Positions 8,111 to 15,466 of a stretch of 64,000 nt of DNA are shown in pieces. The notes beneath the pieces are model-generated. The model ran no database searches, had not been told where the DNA came from, and worked only from the letters and a program-made list of their open reading frames with translations. The position numbers were made by a program, and so were the translations under genes. The first letter of the stretch is position 1; each line of letters starts with the position of its first letter. Source of the stretch: DASQMT01 sp963839615 (GTDB lineage Bacteria; Actinomycetota; Thermoleophilia; Solirubrobacterales; Solirubrobacteraceae); assembly GCA_963839615.1 (NCBI GenBank), contig CAWIVY010000007.1, positions 310,001 to 374,000 of the forward strand, in the 5' to 3' direction.

Positions 8111-9136
8111 TCAGCCGGCGGCCTCCTGGATGAACGAGGGGTCGATCGCGTCGTTCGGATCCGGGCTGCTGTCGATCTCACCGAGTCCCTTCCAGAAGTC
8201 GGCCGACTTCTTGAAGATGTCGTAGATCGGTCCTGGACTGTCCTTCGTCCCGTAGTAGTCCTGCGATTCCTTGATCCCCCAGATCGGGACGGTCTCCATC
8301 GTCGCCTTGATCTCGTCGGGCGACTGCCCGAGGTACTCCGTCACGTGCTCCAGCGCCGCGTCCTCGTCCGAGTGCAGGAAGTCGACCGCCGCCTGATAGC
8401 CCTTGACGAAGCGCCGGACGGAATCGGGGTGCTGCTTGATGAAGTCCGGATCGAACGCGACCTGGTCGGTGATGATCGTCGGATACTTCTCCGTCGACAC
8501 CACGACGTGACCGTCGGGGTTCTTCTCCGTCTTGGACAGCCACGGCTCCCAGGTGACCGCCGCGGGAATCCTCCCCGCCGCGAACGCCGTACCCGCGTCG
8601 CCCGATGTCATGTCGACCTGCTCCACGTCGCCGAGTGAGAGCCCGTTCTGGTCGAGCACGTACGCGAGGAACCACTGGCTCGTGGAGCCTGCGCTTACCC
8701 CGACCTTCTCGCCCTTGAGGTCGGCGACGGTCTTGATCGAGTTCTCGGCGACGAGGCCGTCGCCGCCCTCGGATCCGTCGAGTCCGAGCACCTGCACGGT
8801 CTCGATCCCCTGGGCGTACGTGCGCGAGAACGTGTCGGGCGTCGTCGCGATCGCGTCGAGGCTGCCGCTCTTGAGCGCGTTGAAGCGCTGGACCGGATCC
8901 TCCACGACCGTGTAGTCGACCTTGACGCCCGCCTTCTCGAACAGTCCCTCCTTGACGCCGATGACGATCCCGATGTAGCCGTTCCAGGTCGAGAACGCGA
9001 TCCGGATCGGTTCTACCTTGCTGCTCTCGCCGCCACCCGCGGGGCTCTCCGCCTTGTCGTCGGTGTCGCGACAGCCCGCGACGACGAGCGCCACGAGTAG
9101 CGCGGCGATCATGGCCAATGCCGGCGCGCGTCTCAT
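8111..9136 (-). CDS. ABC transporter substrate-binding lipoprotein, SsuA/NMT1-like
   Basis: 341 aa. The N-terminus is a lipoprotein signal with lipobox LVVAGC (Cys about residue 22), so the protein is lipid-anchored outside the membrane. The fold is that of the SsuA/TauA/NMT1 group: an early IRIAFSTWNGYIGIVIGVKEG segment, then KVDYTVVEDPVQRFNALKSG. Ligand not determined. It is the first gene of the leftward importer operon and is divergent from the GntR regulator across a 95-nt control region. Confidence 0.9.
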   Translation of the reverse strand: MRRAPALAMIAALLVALVVAGCRDTDDKAESPAGGGESSKVEPIRIAFSTWNGYIGIVIGVKEGLFEKAGVKVDYTVVEDPVQRFNALKSGSLDAIATTPDTFSRTYAQGIETVQVLGLDGSEGGDGLVAENSIKTVADLKGEKVGVSAGSTSQWFLAYVLDQNGLSLGDVEQVDMTSGDAGTAFAAGRIPAAVTWEPWLSKTEKNPDGHVVVSTEKYPTIITDQVAFDPDFIKQHPDSVRRFVKGYQAAVDFLHSDEDAALEHVTEYLGQSPDEIKATMETVPIWGIKESQDYYGTKDSPGPIYDIFKKSADFWKGLGEIDSSPDPNDAIDPSFIQEAAG

Positions 9137-9195
9137 CTTTACCCCCGTCTCCTTTCGTTGCTACCGCGAAACGCCCGGTTCTCCCTCGGACATTC

Positions 9196-9228
9196 TTGTA
9201 TGCCATTCGGTATGCAATGCTGCATGCT
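9196..9228. promoter_or_regulatory. Probable GntR operator between importer and regulator
   Basis: Two similar elements, TTGTATGCCA (9196-9205) and CGGTATGCAA (9208-9217), 12 bp apart centre to centre, are followed by a third GCATGC core (9222-9227). They resemble the TTGTATACAA-like palindromes bound by many FCD-type GntR repressors. The position just before the regulator ATG at 9232 and upstream of the divergent importer suits autoregulation and joint control. Assignment is by pattern only. Confidence 0.5.
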
Positions 9229-9231
9229 GTC

Positions 9232-9912
9232 ATGGCCACCAGGACCCGTCAAGCGCGCTCGGGCACGTCGGGAATCAGCGCCGGCGCCACGGTGCGCTCG
9301 GACGAGATCTACGACCGCGTGCGCGCCGACATCGTCCACGGGGTGCTGCGGCCCAACCAGCGCCTGGTCGAGGTCGAGCTGGCCGAGCGGCTGGCGGTGA
9401 GCCGGACGCCGGTTCGGGAGACGCTCCAGCGGCTCGTGCTCGAGGGGCTCGTGAGGCGCGACCGCAGGGGCTGGGTCGTCCACGAGCACTCGGCCGAGGA
9501 GATCGCCGCGATCTACGAGGTGCGCGCCGCGCTCGAGGGCTACGCCGCGTTCCTGGCGGCCGGCCGCTCGACGGCGGGCGAGCTCCGCGCGCTCGACGCC
9601 CTGTACCCACCGGGCGACGACGCGGTGGCGTTGGCGCCCGACACGCAGGTCGAGCTCAACGAGCGCTTCCACGACGGCGTGATCGCCGCCGCCGCCAACG
9701 TACGTCTCGCGCAGCTCAGCCGGGCCAGCCGGCAGTACTACTTCAACCACAGCATCGCCCGCCGCTACGACGCCGAGGAGACACGGCAGTCGATCGAGGG
9801 GCACCGCCGGATCCTGGAGGCGCTCGCGCGGCGTGACGGGCCGGCGGCCGAGGCACACGCACGCGAACACGTCGAGTACGCGCTCGCGATGGTCCTGACG
9901 AAGGTCACCTGA
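9232..9912 (+). CDS. GntR-family transcriptional regulator (FCD type)
   Basis: 226 aa from the ATG at 9232. The N-terminal winged helix-turn-helix shows the GntR pattern: IYDRVRADIVHGVLRPNQRL, then ELAERLAVSRTPVRETLQRL. The all-helical C-terminal part (about 95-226), with spaced Asp/His residues (NERFHDGVIAAA, EGHRRILEAL), is the FCD ligand-binding domain that commonly binds metals and small carboxylates. It heads the rightward operon with the monooxygenase (13-nt gap) and is divergent from the importer, so it most likely controls the whole island in response to its substrate. Confidence 0.9.
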   Translation: MATRTRQARSGTSGISAGATVRSDEIYDRVRADIVHGVLRPNQRLVEVELAERLAVSRTPVRETLQRLVLEGLVRRDRRGWVVHEHSAEEIAAIYEVRAALEGYAAFLAAGRSTAGELRALDALYPPGDDAVALAPDTQVELNERFHDGVIAAAANVRLAQLSRASRQYYFNHSIARRYDAEETRQSIEGHRRILEALARRDGPAAEAHAREHVEYALAMVLTKVT

Positions 9913-9925
9913 GGAGGCAGCGTCG

Positions 9926-11410
9926 GTGATACGCACCGCAGCCGAGTACCGCGAATCGATCCGCGACGGACGCGAGATCTGGATCGACGGCGAGCGCGTC
10001 GAGGACGTGACGACGCATCCCGCCTTCAAGCCGATCGTCGACGTACGCGCCCGCGTGTACGACATGGCGCACGAGGCGGAGACGCAGGACGTGATGTCCT
10101 ACGTCGACCCGGACAGCGGCGAGCGCTGCGCGGTGGGACCGAAGCTGCCCATGAGCAAGGACGACTGGACGGCCAAGCGCCGCGCCGTCGACGCCGTCCT
10201 GGATGACATCGGGGGCGTGGTCACCCGGGTGGGGGACGAGACGGTCGGCGAGATGTGGGCGCTGTTCGACGGGCAGGACGTGCTCGCGGAGATCGACCCC
10301 AGCTTCTCCGAGCACATCCGCGACCACGTCCAGCGAGCGGCGGCTCTCGATCCGTTTCACGTGTCGGCCAACACCGACCCCAAGGGAGATCGCGCACGGC
10401 GGCCGCAGGAGCAGGACCCCGACGTGCTGCTCCACGTCGTCCGCGAGACCGACGCCGGGATCGTGGTCCGCGGCGCCAAGTTCGAGACGGCGGCGGCCTA
10501 CGCGAATCAGGCGTTCGTGAAGCCCACCATCGGTGACTGGGGCCAGGAGGAGCTGTCGGATTACGCCGTCGGGTTCATCGTTCACATGGGCGCTCCGGGC
10601 ATCAAGCACATCTGCAGGTCCGGCTTCGCCGGCACGAAGCCGATCGAGGACTACCCGCTGACGAACCGCTTCGACGAGGTCGACACCCTGATCGTCTTCG
10701 ACGACGTCGAGATCCCGTGGGAGGACGTGCTGTTCTACCGGCACACGCGCGCGGCGAGCTTCATCCGCGCGACGCTGCACCGCTACAGCCAGTTCGCCTT
10801 CGTCCAGCGACATCTCCGCTACGCCGACCTGCTCGTCGGCGCGGCCTATGCGAGCGTGTCGCAGACCGGCGTGAAGATGCATCAGGGCGTCCGCGAGAAG
10901 CTCGCAGAGCTCGTCTGCTACCGCGAGGGGATCAACGCCCATCTCACCGCCGCCGTCGAGCACGCCGAGCTGAGCCCGGCCGGCCTGCTGATGCCCAACC
11001 AGGCGCTGCTCTACACGGGCCGGGTGCTGGCCGGAACAGGACTTGGGGGCGCAGTGCACACCGCGCGCGACCTCTGCGGCGGACAGATGTGCGTCACCCC
11101 TTCGGCCGCGATGTTCCGCAACCCCGAGGTCGGCCCTTGGCTCGAGAAGTACTACCGGATCGGCGACATCGACGCCGAGGAGCGGCGCAAGCTGCTCGCC
11201 TTCGCGCGCGACCTGATCGACTCCGACTACGCGGGTCACCGGCTGACGTTCCAGCTCTTCGCCCAGTCGCCGCCGTTCGCGCATCTCCTCGCCGTCTACA
11301 ACAACTACGACTTCTCCGGGCCGCTCGATCTGGTCCGGAAGGCCGCAGACCTGTCGGAGGACGCCGTGCCCGTACGCATGGCGGCCGGCCCGGAAGGCGC
11401 CCGCGTATGA
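9926..11410 (+). CDS. HpaB-family FADH2-dependent monooxygenase (4-hydroxyphenylacetate 3-hydroxylase type)
   Basis: 494 aa from a GTG preceded by GAGGAGG at 9911-9917, which fixes the start. It aligns by eye along its whole length with HpaB-type oxygenases: the N-terminal Y-x-x-S-I-R-D-GR-x-I-W-x-D-GE-R-V motif, the middle domain around FIVHMGAPGIKHICR, the LTNRFDEVDTLIVFDDVEIPWEDVL segment and the helical C-terminal bundle. These enzymes use free FADH2 and O2 to hydroxylate or dehalogenate aromatic or heteroaromatic rings. No flavin reductase gene lies nearby, so reduced flavin must come from elsewhere. The stop overlaps the RidA start (ATGA). Confidence 0.85.
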   Translation: MIRTAAEYRESIRDGREIWIDGERVEDVTTHPAFKPIVDVRARVYDMAHEAETQDVMSYVDPDSGERCAVGPKLPMSKDDWTAKRRAVDAVLDDIGGVVTRVGDETVGEMWALFDGQDVLAEIDPSFSEHIRDHVQRAAALDPFHVSANTDPKGDRARRPQEQDPDVLLHVVRETDAGIVVRGAKFETAAAYANQAFVKPTIGDWGQEELSDYAVGFIVHMGAPGIKHICRSGFAGTKPIEDYPLTNRFDEVDTLIVFDDVEIPWEDVLFYRHTRAASFIRATLHRYSQFAFVQRHLRYADLLVGAAYASVSQTGVKMHQGVREKLAELVCYREGINAHLTAAVEHAELSPAGLLMPNQALLYTGRVLAGTGLGGAVHTARDLCGGQMCVTPSAAMFRNPEVGPWLEKYYRIGDIDAEERRKLLAFARDLIDSDYAGHRLTFQLFAQSPPFAHLLAVYNNYDFSGPLDLVRKAADLSEDAVPVRMAAGPEGARV

Positions 11411-11835
11411 CGCACCGCCGGATCCGCCCCTTCAACACGCGTGACACATATCCCGAGCAACGCCTGGACAACGACCTCTGCCAGGCGGTCGTCGCGGGGA
11501 ACATCGTGTTCATCCGCGGCCAGGTCGGCCAGGACCTCGACACAGCCGAGTCGGTCGGTCACGGTGACGCGGCCGCGCAGGCCGAGCGCGCGATGGCGAA
11601 CATCGGAGAGCTGCTCGCCGAGGCCGGCGCGCGCCTCGAGGACATCTGCCGGGTGACGGTCTACCTGACCGACATCCGTTACCGCGAGGAGGTCTACCGG
11701 GTGATGGGCCGCCACCTCAAAGGCGTTTTCCCGGTGTCGACCGGAGTCGTCGTGACGGGCCTCGCGCGACCCGAGTGGCTGGTCGAGGTCGAGGCGACGG
11801 CGGTGATCCCAGCCGACCGGGGGGAGGACACGTGA
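11407..11835 (+). CDS. RidA/YjgF/UK114-family deaminase-like protein
   Basis: 142 aa. The RidA pattern is clear: a central NIVFIRGQVGQDLDT strand-loop, QAERAMANIGELLAEAGARLEDICRVTVYLTDI, and the C-terminal end PEWLVEVEATAVIP with the conserved Glu. RidA proteins form trimers and hydrolyse reactive enamine/imine intermediates or, as RutC in the uracil Rut pathway, process an oxidised ring-opened product. Tight coupling to a flavin monooxygenase suggests the same kind of job here. The usual catalytic Arg is not seen in its standard context (the segment reads TGLARPEWL), so activity needs testing. Confidence 0.9.
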   Translation: MTHRRIRPFNTRDTYPEQRLDNDLCQAVVAGNIVFIRGQVGQDLDTAESVGHGDAAAQAERAMANIGELLAEAGARLEDICRVTVYLTDIRYREEVYRVMGRHLKGVFPVSTGVVVTGLARPEWLVEVEATAVIPADRGEDT

Positions 11836-12506
11836 CCTTCTCGCTGCTCGGCATCGACGCGGCGGCCGGTCAGATCGGCGGCGTCGTCTCCTCCTCCAGC
11901 CCGGCGGTCGCCGCGCGTTGCCTCGCGGTTCGCGCCGGTGTGGGCGCGGCCGCGCCCCAGAACATCACGGATCCGCGGCTCGGCCCCCGACTGCTCGATC
12001 TGCTCGGCGCGGGGCGCTCGCCGCAGGAGGCGATCGACGAAGTCGTCGCCTCCGAGCCCAACGTGGCCTACCGCCAGCTCGCCGTGGTCGACCTGCAAGG
12101 CCGCACGGCGGCGTACTCGGGCGCTCAAACCCTGGGCAAGCACGCCGGCGCGCAGGGCAGCGGTGCCGTGGCGGCGGGGAACCTCCTCGCCGACACGGCC
12201 GTGCCGGGTCACATGGTCGAGGCTTTCGAGGCGAGCGCGGGCGACCCGCTCGGGGACCGGCTCGTTCTGGCGCTCCGCGCCGGGCTTTCCGCTGGGGGCG
12301 AGGAGGGGCCCGTGCGCTCCGCCGGGCTGCTCATCGCCGACGCTGTCGAATGGCCGGTCACCGACCTGCGTGTCGACTGGGCCGAGGACCCGATCGCGGA
12401 CCTTGAAGCGCTCTGGCAGCTCTGGAAACCGCAGTCGGATGGCTACGTGCAGCGCGCGCTCGACCCGGGCGCGGCCCCGAGCTTCGGCGTTCCAGGCGAC
12501 GAGTAA
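11832..12506 (+). CDS. DUF1028 family protein (Ntn-hydrolase-like)
   Basis: 224 aa from the GTG at 11832, which overlaps the RidA stop (GTGA). The start VTFSLLGIDAAAGQIGGVVSS and the conserved ARCLAVRAGVGAAAPQNITDP block identify DUF1028. Members have an Ntn-hydrolase-like fold; removal of the initiator Met would expose Thr2, a possible N-terminal nucleophile, so an amidase role is plausible. No activity is established for the family. As the last gene of the monooxygenase-RidA operon it may hydrolyse an amide produced downstream. Confidence 0.85.
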   Translation: MTFSLLGIDAAAGQIGGVVSSSSPAVAARCLAVRAGVGAAAPQNITDPRLGPRLLDLLGAGRSPQEAIDEVVASEPNVAYRQLAVVDLQGRTAAYSGAQTLGKHAGAQGSGAVAAGNLLADTAVPGHMVEAFEASAGDPLGDRLVLALRAGLSAGGEEGPVRSAGLLIADAVEWPVTDLRVDWAEDPIADLEALWQLWKPQSDGYVQRALDPGAAPSFGVPGDE

Positions 12507-12517
12507 GGCTGACACCA

Positions 12518-13080
12518 TGCGAAAGCTGACCTTCGCCATGAACCTGAGCCTGGACGGCTACATCGCCGCGCCCGGCGACGACCTCGGCTGGAGCGTGCCG
12601 AGCGACGAACTGTTCCAGTGGTGGTCCGACCGGGTGGGGGCGACAGGCCTGGCGCTGTACGGGCGCAAGCTGTGGGAGACGATGAGCTCCCACTGGCCGA
12701 CCGCCGACAAGCAGCCGGGCGCCACACCGGCGGCAATCGAGTTCGCCGGCCGCTGGCGGGACATGCCGAAGGTGGTGTTCTCCTCGACGACCAGCACGGT
12801 CGACTGGAACACCCGTCTGGTCACCGGCGACGCGGTCGCCGAGATCACCAGGCTCAAGGCCGGCGACGGCGGCCCCATGGACATCGGCGGTGCCACACTC
12901 GCCGCGGCGGCCATGCGGGCCGGCCTGATCGACGAGTACGTGCTCGTCACCCATCCGGTCCTGGTGGGCGGCGGCACTCCGTTCTTCACCGCCCTGGACA
13001 ACTGGGTGAACCTGAGCCTGGTGGAGACCCGGACGTTTCCCGACGGCATGCTGCTGACCAGGTACGAGACCAGGCGCTGA
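12518..13080 (+). CDS. Dihydrofolate reductase-like protein (RibD C-terminal domain family)
   Basis: 187 aa. N-terminal FAMNLSLDGYIAAPGDDLGW and the central ALYGRKLWETMSSHW are typical of the small stand-alone RibD_C proteins, NADPH-dependent reductases of unknown substrate that are abundant in Actinobacteria. DIGGATLAAAAMRAGLIDEY contributes the nucleotide-binding Gly motif. It follows DUF1028 by 11 nt on the same strand; whether it belongs to that operon is unclear. A paralogue lies at 37.8 kb. Confidence 0.88.
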
Positions 13081-13181
13081 GTGGCGCGCTGAGATGCGCG
13101 AGATCGTCTGGATCTGCGGATTTCGGGACATGGTTCGGGACCCGCCGACCCCCGCCCGGCGGTGTGGACTCGGCGAGCTAT

Positions 13182-13205
13182 CCTTACGTGTCCAAACAAG
13201 TAAGG
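13182..13205. promoter_or_regulatory. Palindromic operator before the toxin-antitoxin pair
   Basis: A perfect 6-bp inverted repeat CCTTAC (13182-13187) / GTAAGG (13200-13205) with a 12-nt spacer. The right arm contains the AAGGAG ribosome-binding site of the antitoxin, so a bound antitoxin or complex would block its own expression. Assignment is from position and symmetry. Confidence 0.5.
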
Positions 13206-13212
13206 AGCGCGT

Positions 13213-13461
13213 ATGGATGCTCGAGCGAAGGTCACGTCGAAGGGCCAGGTGACGATCCCCAGGAGCGTGCGCGAGGCGCTTGACCTGCATGAGGGCGACG
13301 AGCTGCTGTTTCGCGTCGAGCAGTCGCGCGCGCTGGTCGCCAAGACGCCCGACTTCCTCTCGCTGGCCGGCAGCGTGTCCGTGCCCGCCGGCAGGCGTGG
13401 GACGGCGTGGGACGACGTCTTGCGTCAGACACGCCGGGCGCGTGCGGAGCGCGGGCGCTGA
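13213..13461 (+). CDS. AbrB/MazE-type antitoxin
   Basis: 82 aa. The first 45 residues are a swapped-hairpin AbrB DNA-binding domain, recognisable by VTSKGQVTIPRSVREALDL and GDELLF. The basic C-terminal tail (WDDVLRQTRRARAERGR) would bind the partner toxin. The ribosome-binding site AAGGAG lies 5 nt upstream. It overlaps the PIN-domain gene by 4 nt, the usual antitoxin-first arrangement. Confidence 0.9.
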   Translation: MDARAKVTSKGQVTIPRSVREALDLHEGDELLFRVEQSRALVAKTPDFLSLAGSVSVPAGRRGTAWDDVLRQTRRARAERGR

Positions 13462-13850
13462 CGGCGTTCGTCGACACGAATGTCTTGATCCGTCATCTCA
13501 CGGGTGACCCGCCCGAGCTGGCCGCGCGAGCGACTGCCGCGCTTGCGTCTGGAGAGGAGCTGTTGCTCGCCGACCTTGTGCTGGCAGAGTGCGTCTACGT
13601 GCTCGAGTCCTTCTACGAGGTCGCGCGCGAGCAGGTCGCTGCGCTCATGCGTGCCGCGATCGCGTTGCCAGGGATTCGTGTGGTGCACGAGGCGCCGCTG
13701 CTACGCGCGATCGAGGTCTATGAGCTCGACCGCATCGACTTCGCCGAGGCGTACCTCATTGCGCAGTCGGAAGCCACCGGCGTCAACGAGATCCTGTCCT
13801 TCGATCGCTCCATCGACCGGGTTGCCGGCATCACGCGACGGGAACCGTGA
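13458..13850 (+). CDS. vapC: PIN-domain ribonuclease toxin, VapC family
   Basis: About 130 aa. The four acidic PIN positions are visible: Asp in TAFVDTN, Glu in LAECVYVLE, Asp in RIDFAEAYLIAQS and Asp in ILSFDRSID. VapC toxins cleave tRNA or rRNA. The start is odd: the natural N-terminus falls on CTG at 13458, overlapping the antitoxin stop (CTGA). The only ATG is at 13407, which would add 17 unlikely residues inside the antitoxin gene. CTG initiation by coupling is my preferred reading. Confidence 0.85.
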   Translation: MTAFVDTNVLIRHLTGDPPELAARATAALASGEELLLADLVLAECVYVLESFYEVAREQVAALMRAAIALPGIRVVHEAPLLRAIEVYELDRIDFAEAYLIAQSEATGVNEILSFDRSIDRVAGITRREP

Positions 13851-14206
13851 CCGCTGCCGATCTCGCGGAGCGACTTGGCGCCTCGCTGGGCGTGCGCGCT
13901 TTCTCAGGGTGTCTCACAGGCCGTGCGGATGAGGCGACAGCCAGTGGGCGAACCTCTCGCGTACCTCGTCCCCGGTCTGCGCCGTGGGCGCTATCACGTC
14001 GGCGCCGCCGTCGTTGCGGGTGATACAGCCAATCACCGTCCGCCGGACCGACGATGATCCCTATCGAGCGCGGTCAGGCGCCCGGCCAGGCCGAGCGCCT
14101 GGCCGGGCGTGCGCTACGAACCGCATACCAGCGCGCCAGCCTGATCGTCGCCGGCAACACGCCGTAGATCGTGATCGTCAGCCGCTTCGCCGAGGTCCCG
14201 AACTAC
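13851..14206. other. Gene-poor stretch with possible coding relics
   Basis: No convincing full gene. On the minus strand a 40-codon frame (GTG at 14036 to stop at 13914; begins VIGCITRNDGGADVIAP, ends HWLSPHPHGL) has protein-like composition but no ribosome-binding site. On the plus strand a 37-codon frame from 14054 ends at a TAG and continues in the same frame with protein-like sequence. Both look like relics next to the toxin-antitoxin pair. A perfect inverted repeat lies inside (14079-14109). Confidence 0.35.
14079..14109. repeat. Perfect 13-bp inverted repeat
   Basis: CGCCCGGCCAGGC (14079-14091) pairs exactly with GCCTGGCCGGGCG (14097-14109) around a 5-nt loop. No T-run follows on either strand, so it is not a classical terminator. 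It could still end transcription from vapC or be the scar of a small element. Confidence 0.6.
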
Positions 14207-14234
14207 GGTTTGGGTGGCGCTCGTCGTTGGGTAT
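14207..14234 (+). promoter_or_regulatory. SigB/SigF-type stress promoter upstream of the STAS-RsbW module
   Basis: GGTTT (14207-14211) and GGGTAT (14229-14234) are separated by 17 nt, matching the GTTT-N(15-17)-GGGTA promoter pattern of actinobacterial SigF and related SigB-type factors. Transcription would start about 70 nt before the ATG at 14312. The same motif pair with identical spacing precedes the gas vesicle cluster. Confidence 0.55.
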
Positions 14235-14311
14235 GATCGCGGGCAGGTCGCGGCTCGGAACGGGTCCGTAGCTGAGGCAGACGGCGAGTCGCCGCGGTCC
14301 CTGTCACAGGG

Positions 14312-14719
14312 GTGTCGCGATGGGCTCCCTACAGCGTTTGTGTAGCGGACAGCACTCGTCGAATGTCGCCCGGACCTCATCCGTACATCTTGCCGCCGGA
14401 CGCGGAGCCACTGCGTTGCGATGTCACGCCTGAGCGAGAGGCGGTCAGGCTGCGAGCCGTTGGCGCGTTGGATCTTGCCACGGTTCCGATCCTTGAAGCC
14501 GAGCTGGCTGGACTCCGTGAAGCCGGTTTCCGGCGCGTCGTGCTTGACCTGAGCGATCTCGGGTTCATCGATGCGAGCGGGCTGCGCTGCATCATGGAGC
14601 TCGACGCCAAAGCGCGCCAGGACGGTTTCTCGATCGCGCTGGTCCCAGGACCGCGCGCCGTGCAGCGCGTGTTCGAGCTGTCGGACACCGCAGCGCGCCT
14701 TCCGTTCATAGAGGCTTGA
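14312..14719 (+). CDS. STAS-domain anti-anti-sigma factor
   Basis: 135 aa (an internal ATG at 14363 may be the true start). The STAS core shows VRAVGALDLATVPILEAEL and the phospho-acceptor loop LDLSDLGFIDASGLRCIMELD, whose Ser is phosphorylated by an RsbW-type kinase in partner switching. Gene order STAS / RsbW-like / STAS suggests a complete small switch controlling an alternative sigma factor encoded elsewhere. Confidence 0.85.
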   Translation: MSRWAPYSVCVADSTRRMSPGPHPYILPPDAEPLRCDVTPEREAVRLRAVGALDLATVPILEAELAGLREAGFRRVVLDLSDLGFIDASGLRCIMELDAKARQDGFSIALVPGPRAVQRVFELSDTAARLPFIEA

Positions 14720-14741
14720 CCCGCGCCGAGCCGCGCACGGG

Positions 14742-15233
14742 TTGCGGGCGATCGCCAGACGGGTAGAGAACCTCAGCCGGATGTGCGGATTGCTCGGCAT
14801 GCGCCCGGGGCATATATGCGTCATTGCCGTCATCTTGGAGCTGTCGCTTGCGCCGACGCCGGCGGCGCCCAGCCGGGCGCGGGCCGCGGTTTCTGACTGG
14901 CTCGCACGGGAGCGCGACGACGAAGTGCTAACCGAGATTGCGCTGTTGCTGGTCAGCGAGCTGGTGACTAACTGCCTCCAGCACGCAGCACTCGCGGCTA
15001 AAGAGCCGCTGCGCTTGACCGCGTGGCTGCGTGAGGCGACGCTGCGCCTTGAGGTCTGGGACTGCGGAACGGATGGAATCATCGCTCAACGATCGCGCGA
15101 GCAAGACGACGAACACGGTGGCTACGGGCTACAGCTTGTCGCCCGGCTGGCACACGCTTGGGGCGTAGAGCGCGACGCACTGGGCACCACCGTGTGGCTT
15201 GAGCTGCCGACCGCGGCCGACGCGATCGCCTGA
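14742..15233 (+). CDS. RsbW-like serine kinase / anti-sigma factor (HATPase_c_2)
   Basis: 163 aa; an in-frame start closer to the domain is possible. GHKL ATPase boxes are visible: N-box LVSELVTNCLQHA, G1 LEVWDCGTDG, G2 HGGYGLQLVARLAHAWGV and the terminal GTTVWLEL strand. Stand-alone proteins of this type phosphorylate STAS partners and sequester a sigma factor, or act in signalling as the ATPase part of PP2C systems. It lies between two STAS genes on the same strand. Confidence 0.85.
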   Translation: MRAIARRVENLSRMCGLLGMRPGHICVIAVILELSLAPTPAAPSRARAAVSDWLARERDDEVLTEIALLLVSELVTNCLQHAALAAKEPLRLTAWLREATLRLEVWDCGTDGIIAQRSREQDDEHGGYGLQLVARLAHAWGVERDALGTTVWLELPTAADAIA

Positions 15234-15466
15234 CGACAGACCCGGCGAACCAGCACCCGACACTCGAGCACCTCGCCGGTTTGGCCCGTCGCCTACCAGG
15301 TGACGGATCGCGGGCTGACAAGGCCGCACTGCAACGAGTCGCTGCGACCGCGCCTGTGCGTGGCCGACCGGCGGCTTGCTCACGCGCTCGCGGCGTAGCA
15401 CCCATTTCGGGAGTGAGCGAACCGATCGCGGGTACGTTCGAGCCAGACACTCGGGGGAGGGGTCGG

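Noticed and set aside
14079..14109. The perfect inverted repeat as a rho-independent terminator.
   Set aside because: No T-run on either strand; kept only as a repeat.
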